Under the pieces are notes generated by a model that searched no databases, was not told the DNA's origin, and saw only the letters and a program-made list of their open reading frames with translations. Made by a program: the position numbers and the translations under genes. A stretch of 64,000 bases of DNA from Aphelocoma coerulescens (Eukaryota > Chordata > Aves > Passeriformes > Corvidae), in contig NW_027184085.1 of assembly GCF_041296385.1 (NCBI RefSeq), forward strand, positions 54,589,109-54,653,108. Direction: 5' to 3'. Within the stretch, counting starts at the first letter, position 1; the number at the start of each line of letters is the position of its first letter. Of this stretch, positions 27,201 to 39,800 are shown piece after piece.

Positions 27201-30200
27201 AGGGGTTTTTGTTAAATATTTTGTTTATTAAAAAGATTACACTGTCTTGCATAATAATAGTAATAGTAATAGTAATAATTCTATGCATTGTGTGATTCAG
27301 TGATGTTGCTCTTGGAATTCTGCATGTTTTTTAGATGTTCTGACATTTGTATGTTTATGTGGTACTTGTAAAAATCCTAACCATTGCTGCTATAATTACC
27401 ACCATCTTAGGTAAGTGAAAACTGTACTATGAAGCTGGGCCAGTTAGCAGGATTTTGTGTGTCATGCTAAAACTGCTTTCTGCTGATCATTTCTTGGTTT
27501 ACGCCAGTATTTAGTGCCTTCTGTAGAAGGAATCAATATGTTGTGGTAGATGGGATGTGCCAAATTTCTAGTATCTTGTCTGCACAGATGATCACTTACC
27601 AGCTTGAAGCTTAAAAAAAAGGAAAAAATAATATTTAACTCTCCATCTTTCTTTAAAGTGTCTTCTCATTGATTTTTATTTGGAAAACCTTTAACAGAGC
27701 TGAAAAGAAGCCATCTTCTCCTGCCACACCTCCTGCAGCAGTAGTCTGCCAACTGTGAGGGGTATGAGGGAATGTGTAGCACCCAAATGTTCCTGTTGGT
27801 AACAGATCTAGTGAATAGCTGGGCCTGCTCAAGTAATTTTGGAGCATGCTAAAATGCTATTTAATTAAAGCAGTCCTCCGATTACCATAAGAAACTGTAA
27901 GCTCTCAGCAGTTGTGAGCTGGCTGTTGTAAACAAGTGTCAGCTTGGTCAAGTGGTGGATTCCAGTCTCTGCTCTGCCTCTACTGAAGCGACACATTGCT
28001 GCCAAATGAGACTTGGATGAAATTCAAGCCCAAGACTTTTGGTCTTGTTCTTTCCAATTGCTCCCATGGCAGACGAGCCCTGTTTATCAAAATTCTGACA
28101 TTGTGTTTTCAGTTCCTCTCCTACCCTCTGCCTAAAATCTGGCAGTATTGCAAATACTCACAAGCACATGCATTTGTTTAGATCTGTGCTGAAAATTGTT
28201 TCAAACTGTACTTATACAACAGAAACAGGCAGGTGGGAAATGTGAGATACTCACCTCTTTGGTGCATTTCCCAGCCACCAGGCATGGTTAACTGTACCTA
28301 GGCTGGTCTTTAAGATAGGATTTTGTATGGAAAAAAGAAGAGACTGGCCATCAGTTTTCCATCTCTATTGAGACATGAAAGCCTGTTACATATCTTGAAA
28401 AGGCTTTTCAAATCAAAAGTTACCAGAAAAGCTGCGTGATTGGAGAAAATTAGAGTACGTTGAATTCATCCTTAGAAGTATTGGTCTGAAGTTCTCTCTG
28501 TCTCCAAGCAGGAAGATTTGCAGCCCTTGTGATGTAAAACACTTCCAAAAGATAAAGAAGTTTATGCCAAAATTTTCCATGTAGTCGTTCCTTTTAGTGA
28601 TATCCAGGACATTTACAAAAAGCAATATAAAGGAAGCATACAGAATACACTGAAAATCATCCTGTGTAGTAGGTTGCAAGCGAGTCCCCCACAACCTGAT
28701 GAATTTAGAAACCCCAGCTGAAGATTAAAACCTTCCACAAGGGATAGAAGAGAAGCCTTTTGCAGCACCTCAGTTTCCATCAGCTGGAGGGAACAGGGCT
28801 CTCTTCAGAAATGTTAGGTCCTTTCATTGTCCTTTAAAAACTGGAAGCTTTTTCAGACTCATTTTACCAGACGAGGAGCCAGCTGGGACCAGTTACAGAG
28901 TGGTTCTCCACTGTTTTAGTTGTCTAGTAACCATTTACATATGAACATGTGCTTCCACTAGCATCAGTGAAGGGCTTTCTCGCCACAGAACTCCTGCCTA
29001 TGTGGCCCTAATATTAAATATTCAATGCATGGTCTTATATCCTGCATTTCTTCTATTTATAGGTAGATCAGATTCTCAGTGGTCCCACCATTGCACTAAT
29101 TGTCTTACCAGTTGGTCTTTCTAACTTCTTCTGTGTGTTGGCCTAACTTGCCAAAAACACAGAGTCAGATTCCTGCAACACAGCAGCAGATTTTCCCCAA
29201 CTTCTTTTCTATTGTGAAGCTAGCTATATCTGCATTATCTCCAGCTTAGATTCAAGTCAGAAAAGCCATCGACATCCTTTATTCCCACTTTGCATGCTGG
29301 AAATGGAGTTAGGGTTCTATAGGTCCAGGCGTGATCTAGCCTGCTGCCCGTGGCATGTCAGTCTCCAGATGCATTTGTTTGCTTTTCACCATAATTGATC
29401 AGTTTCAAGATGCAAACTAGATGTTATTAATGGTGTGCAGGTTTAGATACCACCTTCCAATCACAGTGATTCCTTCAGTGTACATATTGTCAGTCCTGTA
29501 ATTGCATTTTGTCTGATGTACATGGTATTGAAGGATCAGCTTTCCTTTTAAATATAGCTTAGCCTATGCTGCTGAAAGGATCCAGGAAAGAATTATCCAA
29601 ACCCCAGTGGAATTTGGGACTTAGCTTTTTTTAGACCTCCTTGCAAGCCCCAGCTGTAATCAGCTATTTAAGGCAGTGATTTTAGTGTGAGGAGTGCTAC
29701 ATATCTTCCACTCCAAATGCAGTTGCCTGTACACAGGGCACTGTCTTACACAGATCTCTTGCTCCTGGATTTGGGAGATTATATAAACAGCAGTTTATTA
29801 GGGAGACATAATATTTTGATGCATTTTAATGCATTAAGCTCTGCAAATCTATGAATTTGGGGGGAAGGGGGAGATTACTGGATCATTTTCTGAAAATGTG
29901 AGCAATATTGTCAACTATTCCATTTTCAGTTACCTGTTTGACCCCATTGTCCTCAAATTACCTTATTTCTGTATTTGCACAGCAACATGAGAAAAACAAG
30001 CAAAAAGGCTTTGTGTCTGCAAATGAAGAAGGATTTCATAACCTACTTTGAGCCTCAGATCCCCAACGGGGTCTCCAGGGCTGGTAATTTTTTTACTCAT
30101 CAGTTGGATAAGTTTTGACCCATGTGAATGTCACATTGCCACATGTGCAGCGTATTTTTAAGACGCAAACTTCATACAGGGTAAAGTCCTTCACAGGTGA

Positions 30201-30450
30201 AGACCGATATGGTCAACAAAGTTGTCTGTCAGTTGTGTCAGTTGAGAACTGCTTTTTTGGTTGTGATGTATTTTTCTTCTTCAGGACATTCCACTATTTA
30301 ATGGGGATAGAGTAAACAAATGTATGTTGTACTGTTGTCTGCAACAATGTCTCCTTGCAAACTGTTCTTTAAGTATTTGAGTACAGAAGTGCCCTCAATA
30401 AGAAGAAAGTAAAGAGACCAAGAGGGGGTTTTTTTTAAGTGTTTATGAGT
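21276..30450. other. Intergenic, no gene recognised
   Basis: About 9 kb were read on both strands. No exon, RNA gene or full transposon is recognisable. Minor items are a pyrimidine-rich patch at about 22,095-22,131 and an imperfect TAA/TAG triplet run at 27,251-27,279. Open frames in 22.3-24.9 kb are all below 110 codons, overlap on both strands and look random. Confidence 0.5.
27251..27279. repeat. Imperfect (TAA/TAG)n microsatellite
   Basis: A run of alternating AAT and AGT triplets, about nine units. It is a simple repeat in intergenic DNA. Confidence 0.8.
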
Positions 30451-30862
30451 TTGCTCTCTTGCTTAGCTGTCAAATAATTAGGCTTTTGAAAAGAATGGAT
30501 TCAATTAGTGCTAATTGGAGTATGGCATTCACTGTCACTGGTCTGTAAATTCCAGAGATAGTCTGATCTTTATTGCACTTCACCTCCATTTTTATTCTCT
30601 TACAATAATCTTTAAGAAGTCTGGTTCTGCTGCATTAGAGATTGGTTTCAGTGTCTGTACAATGTTTGCTACTATTGTAGTGTGACTTCTTATTTTTGAT
30701 TTTTAAAATTTATATTGGTACAGCCTTAACTTACAGAAATAAAGACCATTTAAAAGAAATCAAAATAGTCATTGATGTCTGTGATAAGTGCATGCTTTAT
30801 TCACAGTATTTTGTCTGTAATTAGGTGTAGCAACCAAGTCTCATGTATTTAATAAACTGTTT
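30451..30862 (+). repeat. Left arm of 0.41-kb inverted repeat
   Basis: These 412 bases reappear as the reverse complement at 36,447-36,856. Comparing the arms base by base, I find one substitution near the outer edge (C at 30,454 against T) and a 2-base length difference near 30,547, with the rest identical. Outside these limits similarity stops at once. The arm has no terminal inverted repeats of its own, no poly(A) tail, no CR1 or LTR hallmarks and no coding frame of note. It carries several AATAAA-like words, so a UTR-derived origin cannot be excluded. Confidence 0.95.
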
Positions 30863-32871
30863 CCTGCAAAGTTGACTCTTTTCTTTAATCGAGTGAAAAC
30901 AATTTACGTGGGCATTTTGAAGCATGTTGTACAAAAAAAAGCACAAGCTGTGTCTCATGCTTTTCAAGCATGAGTATCTGCATATCTGGGGAGTTCCCAT
31001 GCACCTGTGGTGCATTTTGATCAGCAGAGTGCAAATAGGCTCACCAAGAAATAGTTGCTGTCATACCCTCCTAACTTCTGGGGTTGTGTTTCAGGAAAAC
31101 ATTTAAATAATTGCTTAAGTAAGTCCTTCCGTACTCAGGAATGTACTTAAAAGCAAGCTTGACTTGAACCATGTGCTCATTTAATCTCAGTACAGTAGGT
31201 CTGAAAGCCTACATCCTGAGAGCCATTTTGGAGAGCCTTTTGCAAGTCATTTTCCTGAACCTAAATTCCAAGGCACAATTTGGTCTGAAATGATTTATTT
31301 TGCACTCAGAATTTCAGCAATAAGATCTGCTCTCCATGATATTTTGTTTTAAAGTTCATCTAGGATAAAGTATGAATCCATGAATGTGTATTTTTTAAGA
31401 CAGTTGCTTGTCAGGTATGAAGTTTTTCTGTTCAAGAGGTTTTAAAATGAAAGGACCAGAAAACTAAAGCTAATAAGAAATTCAACAGACCTACTGTTCA
31501 TAGGATGATAACTGTGTTGGAGAAGGTCAGAGGGTCTTGAGTTCTGCCAAAGGAACATGAGAAAAAGGAAAAAGCCAAATTCCCCTTGAAACTGCCACCT
31601 AGAGAACTGCAATGTGTGTTGTTTTTAGAACATCAATGCAAGGTAGTGCAGGATAATAAGAGACAAGTGACACCATGGGTAAGGTATAGAGGAACATGAT
31701 TTTCACCAGGTATTCTGGGACTGCATTCCTATCACCTGGCAAATTCTGATAAAAAGAAATCCCTTCTTGATGCTTGGTGCTAGCAGCTGGACTCTGCTTA
31801 GCACAGCGTGTAAAAAGTATCCTGTCAAAGATCCCACTGTTGTCCCAGTGACAAGTGGAAGGAAGAAAGAAGGGCCTTTGGATGAAGAGACAGAAAAGTG
31901 AGGTATGGACAGGTGATGGCCAGGGGCTACCAGGTGCTTTCATTGTCTGTTACACATGCACAGTAAACCTGTTGGATCAAGCTTTATAGCTGGGATTAAG
32001 CTGTCTTCACAGAGGTTGAAGTTAATGAGTTTATGTTTAGTCTAAAAGTGAGTAGGCAGTGGGTGGTTAATGGTTAATGTGTTTAATGCAGATTCAGCTA
32101 AGCATATTGGCAAAATTCTGGTAACTCAGCTGCTTTCACTTTTCCCTTTGTACACTGATTAACTCAGATTGCCGCTTTGAGAACTGCCATGCTCCCACAG
32201 CCAGTGGAATGGCTGGATAACCAGCAGCAGTGTCCACATGCTGAGTGCAGTCTTGCACTGTCCAGGCCCTCGGTGTAGCAGGGCAAGCAGCACTGAGGAA
32301 TTTGGCTTGGGCAATCTGGAATGCCTCTCCAGGGTGGTCTCATAAGAGTGATAGAACCTCCTGAGCTCAGTTGTGGCTGAATATATCTGAATGTTGTGTT
32401 CACGACATTGCTGAAGGGTACCATGACTGCAACTGATGCAGAAGTTGCTTGGGGACACTATGGCATGTTACCTCTTCAGATAAGCTTTGAAGGTGGCAAA
32501 CTGGGGTCTGTAATTCACTGGTGGCTTGCTTTGCAGTATACACCAAAGAGAAATGGAAAAAGGCAGCTATTCCTCAAAGGATCCACAACATTTCTTTGTG
32601 GTGTAGCCGCTTACTATGTTACAGCCTTCAGTACTGATAGAAGACTAATTAGAAAGAACCAAAAAAAGCCCAGATAAGATAGCTATGGATGAGAAGATGT
32701 GGCTATTTGTGTATGGACACTTTGTTCCGAGGTCTAAATTTCTACAGGGAGAGAATGCACACGGAAGACTGGCAGCATATGAGATGCTTATTGCTACTTC
32801 TCTAAAAAACTGTAAGGAAATGACACCTGGAGAAGCTTTAAGACAAAACCCTGCATCTAGCATGATACGAG
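30863..32871. other. Spacer between inverted repeat arms, first part
   Basis: No gene or known repeat is recognised before the CR1 that starts near 32,872. The open frames here (up to 114 codons) are not recognisable. Confidence 0.5.
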
Positions 32872-33800
32872 TGGAGTTCCTCAGGGACAGGTATTTCGAC
32901 CAATGCAGTTTAACATTTTTGTCAGTGACATGGACAGTCGGATTGAGAGTACCCTCAGCAGGTTTGCTGACAACACTGAGCTGTGTGGTGCAGTTGACAC
33001 ACTGGGGAGAAGGGAGAAGAGAGGTGGGCTGATGCGTGAAATTAAATGTTTAAGGCCAAGTGCAAGGTGCTGCACCTGGGCCGGGGCAATCCCAAGGACA
33101 AACACAGGGTGAGCAGAGAATAGATCAAGAGCAGCCCTGTGAGAAGGCCTTGGCGGTGCTGGTGGAAAAGAGGCTGGACATGACCCAGCCATGAGGACCC
33201 ACAGCCCAGAAAGCCAAACGTGTCCTGGGCTCCATCCAAAGTGGCCAGCAGGGGAGGGAGGGGATTCTGCCCCTCTGCTCTGGTGACACCCCACCTGGAA
33301 CACTGCATCCAGTTCTGGGGTCCCCAACATAAGAAAGATGTGGACCTGCTGGAGCAAGTCCAGAGGAGAGCCATGACAATGATCAGGGGGCTGGAGCACC
33401 TCTCTACAAGGACTGGCTGAGATGGTTGGGGCTGCTGGAGAGGAGAAGACTCTGGGAAGACTTTATGGGTATCTTCCAGTACCTAAAGGGGTTTTTATAG
33501 AGAGCTGGAGAGGAACTTTTTACAAGGGCATAGGGTGATAGGATAAGGGGGAATGCCTTTAAGCCAAAACAGTGTGGGTTTAGTTTAGATGTTAGGAAGA
33601 CATCCTTTACTGTGAGGGTGGTGAGACACTGGCACAGGTTGCACATAGAAGCTGTGGATGCCCCAACTGTGGAAGTGTCCAAGGCCAGGTTGGATGAGGC
33701 TTTGAATAACCTGGTCCAGTGGAATGTGCCCCTCTCCACAGCAGAGTTGGAACTAGATGATCTCTAAGGTCCTTTCCAACCCAAACATTTCTATGACTGA
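32872..33800 (+). mobile_element. CR1 LINE, 3'-end fragment
   Basis: This is a plus-strand CR1 copy. It begins in the reverse-transcriptase region ('ggagttcctcagggacag', then 'taacatttttgtcagtgaca' and 'agcaggtttgctgacaacac') and runs to the 3' end with 'gatgatctctaaggtcc', 'tttccaaccc' and 'ttctatgactga' near 33,760-33,800. It is 5'-truncated and carries many frameshifts. It appears to belong to a different CR1 subfamily from the copy at 4 kb, judging from the 'tgcacctgggccggggcaatc' segment and the 3' UTR wording. Its upstream limit is approximate. Confidence 0.92.
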
Positions 33801-33849
33801 TTACTCACCTCAAAACTCTCAGTGTACTACAATAACCTTTAGTTACTCT

Positions 33850-34600
33850 TGTGCCCATGTCTCCTAGTTTTGCTTGCAGGGGCTGACAAGGGGTGGAGCC
33901 TGTGGCCGTGTGGGCACAGCTGGGCTGCTATTCTATACCACTCACATCATCGCTGGGCCGTGGCTTCAGCAGGAGAAAAAGTGAACAAGCCACGGAAGCA
34001 GCAGTGTTTTGTTCTGTTTCTTCCTCAGGGAAGTTTCTGGGACCAGCACTGCAGACTTTGTCCCCCTCCTGCCACTGCCAGTCCCTTCCTGTCCCTCAGG
34101 AAGAATGCAACCCCAAGCGGCAAGCAGAGCTGAGCCCAGCAGAGCACCATGGCAATGGTGTGGGAAGAGCCATGGGGAATTGAGGCGAGCCTGAGCCCAG
34201 CTGAGCCAAGCCCAGCAGAGAGGGCCCGAGCTGAGCTGATGCTGCTGAGCACAGCTGAGCACAGCCGAGCCCAGTGGTCAAAAGCAAGTGACACAACACA
34301 GACTATTCCAGCTTTTGGGAGGTTTTTCCATCACTGTTTCTCACTGTCTTGTGTGCGGGGACAGAGAACGCCATCTGGGGAGAGCATCTGCCATGTTGAC
34401 TTTGTCTCAGCAGTCACACAGACTGAGTCGAGGTGGGGAACTCCTTTTGTGTGTAAAGCACCTTCTTTTTGGCATACTTTTGTTATTAGTATTGTGCTGT
34501 TGTTGTCTGTTTCTTATTCCATTGTTGTTTATTTTCAGTAAATTTTTCTCTCAACCCATATCTGCCTTTGTCCCTCTCACTGGAAGAATAGTGGTGGGAA
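33850..34600 (+). mobile_element. Probable decayed endogenous-retrovirus LTR
   Basis: The block ends with a T-rich stretch (34,480-34,560) followed by 'cagtaaatttttctctcaaccc' and 'tgtccctctcactgg', which resembles the poly(A)-signal region and 3' part of avian ERV LTRs as I remember them. The upstream part (CAGGAGAA, 'ccacggaagcagcagtg', 'gttctgtttcttcctcaggg') is also of that style. No coding part, primer-binding site or matching second LTR is visible, so at best it is a solo remnant. The limits are estimates. Confidence 0.4.
34128..34275. repeat. Imperfect GAGCCCAGC/CAGCTGAGC repeat
   Basis: Short words around CTGAGCCCAGC and GCTGAGC recur many times in about 150 bases with irregular spacing. 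It reads as a degenerate minisatellite inside the LTR-like block and raises local GC content. Confidence 0.7.
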
Positions 34601-36446
34601 CTGGAACAGCTTATTTGGAGTTCAATTCCCAGCTATTTATTTTATTTCCCACCACACCACACAAAATAATAAATGAAACAGGACTGGAAAAACATGCTTC
34701 AAATATGTACGTAGGGAAAGGCAAGCAGAGGCATTGAGTGCTGAGGAGATGGCATGCTGCTAGCCGTGGAACCAATAACTCTGTCATACAAGATGATGCC
34801 ATTTATCTGCAGTGGAAAGGAGATTTCTGTGTGTCTGGACCTTGGTGAGGGACACTCATAAATGTCCCTGGAGGCTCAGGGTGGCCAAAAGTTCTTGTGT
34901 GCAAAGGGTTGCATGAGAAAATGATTGAGCAGACAAACATTGTCCATCCTACAAAAACAGAGAGCTAAGCCGTATCCTCCTCTGCAATGACATCTGCTGT
35001 GGGGGTCACCTCTCCACAACATCTGTGTTCTTCAGTCTCATGGGTCTGGAGCCCCTCCTGGAGACAGGTCTGTTTACACTGCTATAAAAAGTGGTTATGA
35101 AACTATTCAGCAGACCACTAATTGGTCAGGCCACACTGGTGCTGCATCAGGCCCCTGGTGCTTGCAAGCCAGTAGGAAGTGTGTCCTGGCTCACCCAGTG
35201 AGAGCTGGGTGGCCTCTAAACAGGATCTAAAGTCCTTGTTCTTTCTGGACAACAGTGGGATCTGACTATTGTGTGTGTCAGTGTCTTTGCTTCACGCGCT
35301 ACCACAAAAACGAGTAAAAGACAGTTAAAGATGAGTACAATCTGGGGATTTTAGGAACTTCCAGATACTGCAGATATCTTTATCCTCTTTATTTAGAGTG
35401 GTTGTGGGGAGAGGTTAGTATGTTTGCCTCCACTGAGGGAGAATGAATACAGATGCTGGATTTTCTGATGTAGTGCCACTGAGAAGTTGAGTACTAATTT
35501 GCATTATGAGCAGCAACGGGCTCTTCATGAGGAACTGCCTTTGCTCTAAGGGGACCATGCAGAGATGGAAAGAGACATCAAAGCTGAGATCTAACCAGTT
35601 TTGATGGCACCTTATTAGCTCATCTGGCACCTTATTAGGTCCTCTACTTCCCTCACCAAACACATGTACAGTTCAACTCCCAGCATCAGCGTGGAGCAGA
35701 GCATTAGGTGTCCAGACATTTACCATGTGGATTTCAACTTAAATGGTCTGGCATGGAGCACCCACAAACCATCAGATAATAACACATTTGTCTGCATAGA
35801 TGTAGGGTGTGTGCGTGTTTCGGCACTGTTTTCTTCCTGTATCATCTCAGTGACAGAAGTTTGGCAAGAGGGCTTGTGCCTGCACAGATGGCAGTGTTGT
35901 GTGATTTTGCAGGGCTTCTGCCGTGAGTATGGCATCAACTGAACCACAACCACAGATAACTTTCCCAAAGGAACCTTCCTCACTGAAGGTAGTGAAGCTC
36001 AGGTGCTGTGTGTTCACATGGCTAGCCCACAACCCCCAGGTGTGGTTAGCAAGTAAACCTTCCAGGAAGATCCAGGAAGAGGGAGCCAAAAGGCATTTTA
36101 GGGGTGAGGGAGCAGGACTCAGATTTAGGTGCAAGATCTCCTCCTTTATCAGTTACTCATGCACCTAGAGTGGCACTGAGTTTGCACAGGCAGACTGTGA
36201 GTTACACACATAAAAATTCAGTCTTGTGGGACTTACCTGGAACCATCTAGTGCTGATGTGATTGTAACACAGAGCAACAGTGATTGCATGGCTCTTCTGG
36301 ATATAGGACATATGTTCCTGGCTGCTTAATGCTTTTCCAAATTCCATCTGACAGGTCCCAGTGAGAACTCCTGTATACACTCAGTAAGGGTGTAGTTTTG
36401 TTAGTATGTCCTGGTGATGCTCCAACAGTTTGTTTTAAAATTTAGA
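34601..36446. other. Spacer between inverted repeat arms, last part
   Basis: Nothing recognised. There are short open frames only and no repeat hallmark. Confidence 0.5.
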
Positions 36447-36856
36447 AAACAGTTTATTAAATACATGAGACTTGGTTGCTACACCTAATTACAGACAAAA
36501 TACTGTGAATAAAGCATGCACTTATCACAGACATCAATGACTATTTTGATTTCTTTTAAATGGTCTTTATTTCTGTAAGTTAAGGCTGTACCAATATAAA
36601 TTTTAAAAATCAAAAATAAGAAGTCACACTACAATAGTAGCAAACATTGTACAGACACTGAAACCAATCTCTAATGCAGCAGAACCAGACTTCTTAAAGA
36701 TTATTGTAAGAGAATAAAAATGGAGGTGAAGTGCAATAAAGATCAGACTATCTCTGGAATACAGACCAGTGACAGTGAATGCCATACTCCAATTAGCACT
36801 AATTGAATCCATTCTTTTCAAAAGCCTAATTATTTGACAGCTAAGCAAGAGAACAA
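36447..36856 (-). repeat. Right arm of 0.41-kb inverted repeat
   Basis: This is the reverse-complement copy of 30,451-30,862, 410 bases long. It shows one substitution and a 2-base deletion relative to the left arm. The flanks (36,427-36,446 and 36,857-36,876) share no sequence with the left arm's flanks, and I see no target-site duplication on either arm. A 91-codon open frame on the minus strand crosses most of the arm but resembles no known protein and is interrupted in the left copy by the 2-base length change. Confidence 0.95.
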
Positions 36857-39800
36857 CAGTACTCCAAGAACTCCACGACGTGTTCAGACATAATTTCAAA
36901 TGCTTGGAGCATCATTTGGCTGCTGACAGGCAATGTTGGGCAAAGAGCTTTGTGATTTGGTATGCAGCCACTGGAGTCAGCAACGAAGGCTTATCTTGAA
37001 ACAGAGCCCATGAACTGGTGTGATATTGAACCGAGATCCTAGTCTTTCCAGGAATCTCCCACACTGTTTGGAATGAAAAGGATAAACTGTTTTCTTCTGG
37101 GCCCGAAAAAAACAATTTATGCCAATTAAAAAAACCAACCAAACAAAAAAACCCCAAAACCCCAGAAGCAAGGATGCTATATTTCCTGGAGGAGTTGAAA
37201 GCTGGATAATTCTTATTCCAGCCTTCTGATGATACAACACCCTTACAGATGGTAGCTGATACATGCTTGCCATCACAAACCCCTAACTTTATTTCAGTTT
37301 TATTTTGTTATGCTAAGACTCCTTTTCTGTAAGCATTAGAGCTGCATGCTGCTCACAGCAGCCATCGCTTTCTGATCTCGCTACACACCGAAGCCCTAGA
37401 GCAATTTATGCCGCTTTTTGTTGTTTATGAGGACAAGGTGGGAAGGAAAGGAAAAACTGATATGGATGTTAATGTGCATCACTGTGCATGTGGTATGAAG
37501 CATTCCTGAATGGCCACCTGTGTACCCTGATCTGTTGAAGCACTTGGCTCACTGTTCCTGTTTAGGACTGAATAGAACTAGTAAGAAGCTGCTAGTGTGG
37601 GCACTATCAAGTATTAGAGCTCAGCTCAAACCAGACACACCTATTTTGAAAATCTGGAATATGGAGAAAGTGGGAACTAGGACTTAATTTCCTAGCACAT
37701 GATAAATCCTGCCTTGGGAAGCCAGAAGCAATCTAAGTCTCTGTCTCCTTTTGCAGTTCAATAAATTGCCTGAGTGATACTGTGATTCAAGAAACAACCA
37801 CCATAATTTTCACACCAAGGCCTGTCAGAAGTTAATTAAGTGGGATTAATTGCAGTGTAAGAATATCAGTGAGGCTGGAGCTGTTATATCTTTCAGGACA
37901 ACTGGGGTTGTATGATTAGGATCTTGATTTTATCAGGCTGTTTCCCAAACTGCTCTGGGTGTCTCAGAAGTAGTCCTTGTATGAGCTACTGTGAGCCAGT
38001 CACAGCTCATGAGATGGCAAGGAGCTTATGAGGAAATGTGGGGCTGAATGTTACTGATCCATGGACTGGGCAGAGAAACATCTTCAGAGTTACAAAGCTC
38101 TATGGAGAACATGTAGGGCGAAAGCAGTGCCTGAACAGTCACTGCAAGAGGGTTGTAGCAAGACCCAGGGGCACAGGAGCGCAAAGCTTTGTCAAGGAGA
38201 CTGCTGGTGAGAGACCAGCTCATCATTTCCATGAGCATTCTGGCCTTTCTTAGCAGAGCTGTCCACCTAATAACTCACCACACATAGCTCATCAAGTGGC
38301 TGCCAGTCTGCACACAGACAGAGAGCAGGAACATTTGCCACAAGCAAAGGTTTTAAACACAGCTTGGTTTAGAAAAATACTTGCAGCCTACCTTTCAGGT
38401 GGAAGGAAGTCCTGTTTTTGTTCACTGACTAGTGTGCAGAAGAAGAGGGGGGTCCCTTCAGTTCATGAGACTTCTGCCCCTCAACAGGCCTGCACAGCAA
38501 TGTGCATTTATCACATGTGCCCTATGTGTAGCTTTTTTCCAGCAATCTTTCTTGGAGTCTTTAGTAGGAGACCCTGGGCTGTCAGGAAAATGCATGCCAC
38601 AGACTGAGGACTCCTGTTACAGAAGAGTCCAGAGCTCAGAGAATTAGATAGTGTGCTTGCATTGTTAGCCTGCAAGGGGCTCGTCTGTTCAGCTTTCCAG
38701 CTTGATTTTCTTGCTGTGGGTCCTTCGGCTGGGTTTATGCAGTTCCTTTACTTTTTATATACTATATTAACAGCAAAATCTGCAACAGTACAAACTTCTT
38801 TTGAAAATCACATCTTCCCAGTGTGCAGCATTACCCCTCTGGGGCTCCAGCAACAGTCAGCAGTGGCCAAAAATTCGAAGGTTAGAAGGAGAAATCCAGC
38901 ATCTCCCTCCCTCCTGTTGACCTTGAGTGTACCACCTCTTCCTGCCACACTGAGATAGTCACTGTGGGGATTGCAGTGCATGAATGTTCAGAGCAACCTC
39001 TCACTGCTAAATTCATTGGGCTGCAAAATCCCATTAGTTTCAGCTCTATAAAAAGTAGACAAAGTATAGTAGATATAATAAAATTATAGTGGTATCATAA
39101 AAATGCATTACTCTTTCATAAAGGATATTAAGGGTCTGAACATCTATAAAAAAGTTCTCCATCAATCCTCTGCTTTTTGTTCCTGCCTGTAGGGCTGAAG
39201 CTCTCCATTTATGAAATACACACTGTCTGTCTTCATTTAACTCATGGTATTCATTGTGATGTACCTGCCTTTGGTCCACTCAAGCAACAGGGTCTTGTTT
39301 TGTTGTGTCTAATAGGGAGAAGAAAGTGTGTATGGGTGGAAAATCCTACTTGACTAGCATTGCCTGTCCAGCTTGCACAGACACTCGTGGTGGAGAGATG
39401 CACTGGCAGCAGTGTTAGCCAGTATAAGAATTGAGAGAGTTTCTCCCCGGTGCCAGGGTCAATTAAAAAAGGAAAAACATTTGCCTTTGCCATCCTTCCA
39501 TGGTTTCTACAGCAAGGCAAAAGTCGCTGTGTTATTTCCTCTCTATTACTGGTTCTGTGTGACAGTACATTTTTAGCCTTGCAGCAACACTAGGGTGACT
39601 TCATGTTGGTGCCTCTGAGTTTTCAGCACATAAACTCCTAAGAAATCATCAGGGAAGATCATCTTTCTTAAATCCTGCACATTTTGTGAAAAACACTAAG
39701 TTGCTACTAGTCAGCAATGGTGGCAGCATGTCACTAGGACAAGCTACTTTTATGCCCTTTCATTATTAGTTTTCTAGCATATTCAAATAAGTGCAACAAT

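Noticed and set aside
36624..36899. 91-codon minus-strand open frame crossing the right repeat arm
   Set aside because: The 2-base length change in the left arm would shift the frame, and the translation is a hydrophobic random-looking sequence.
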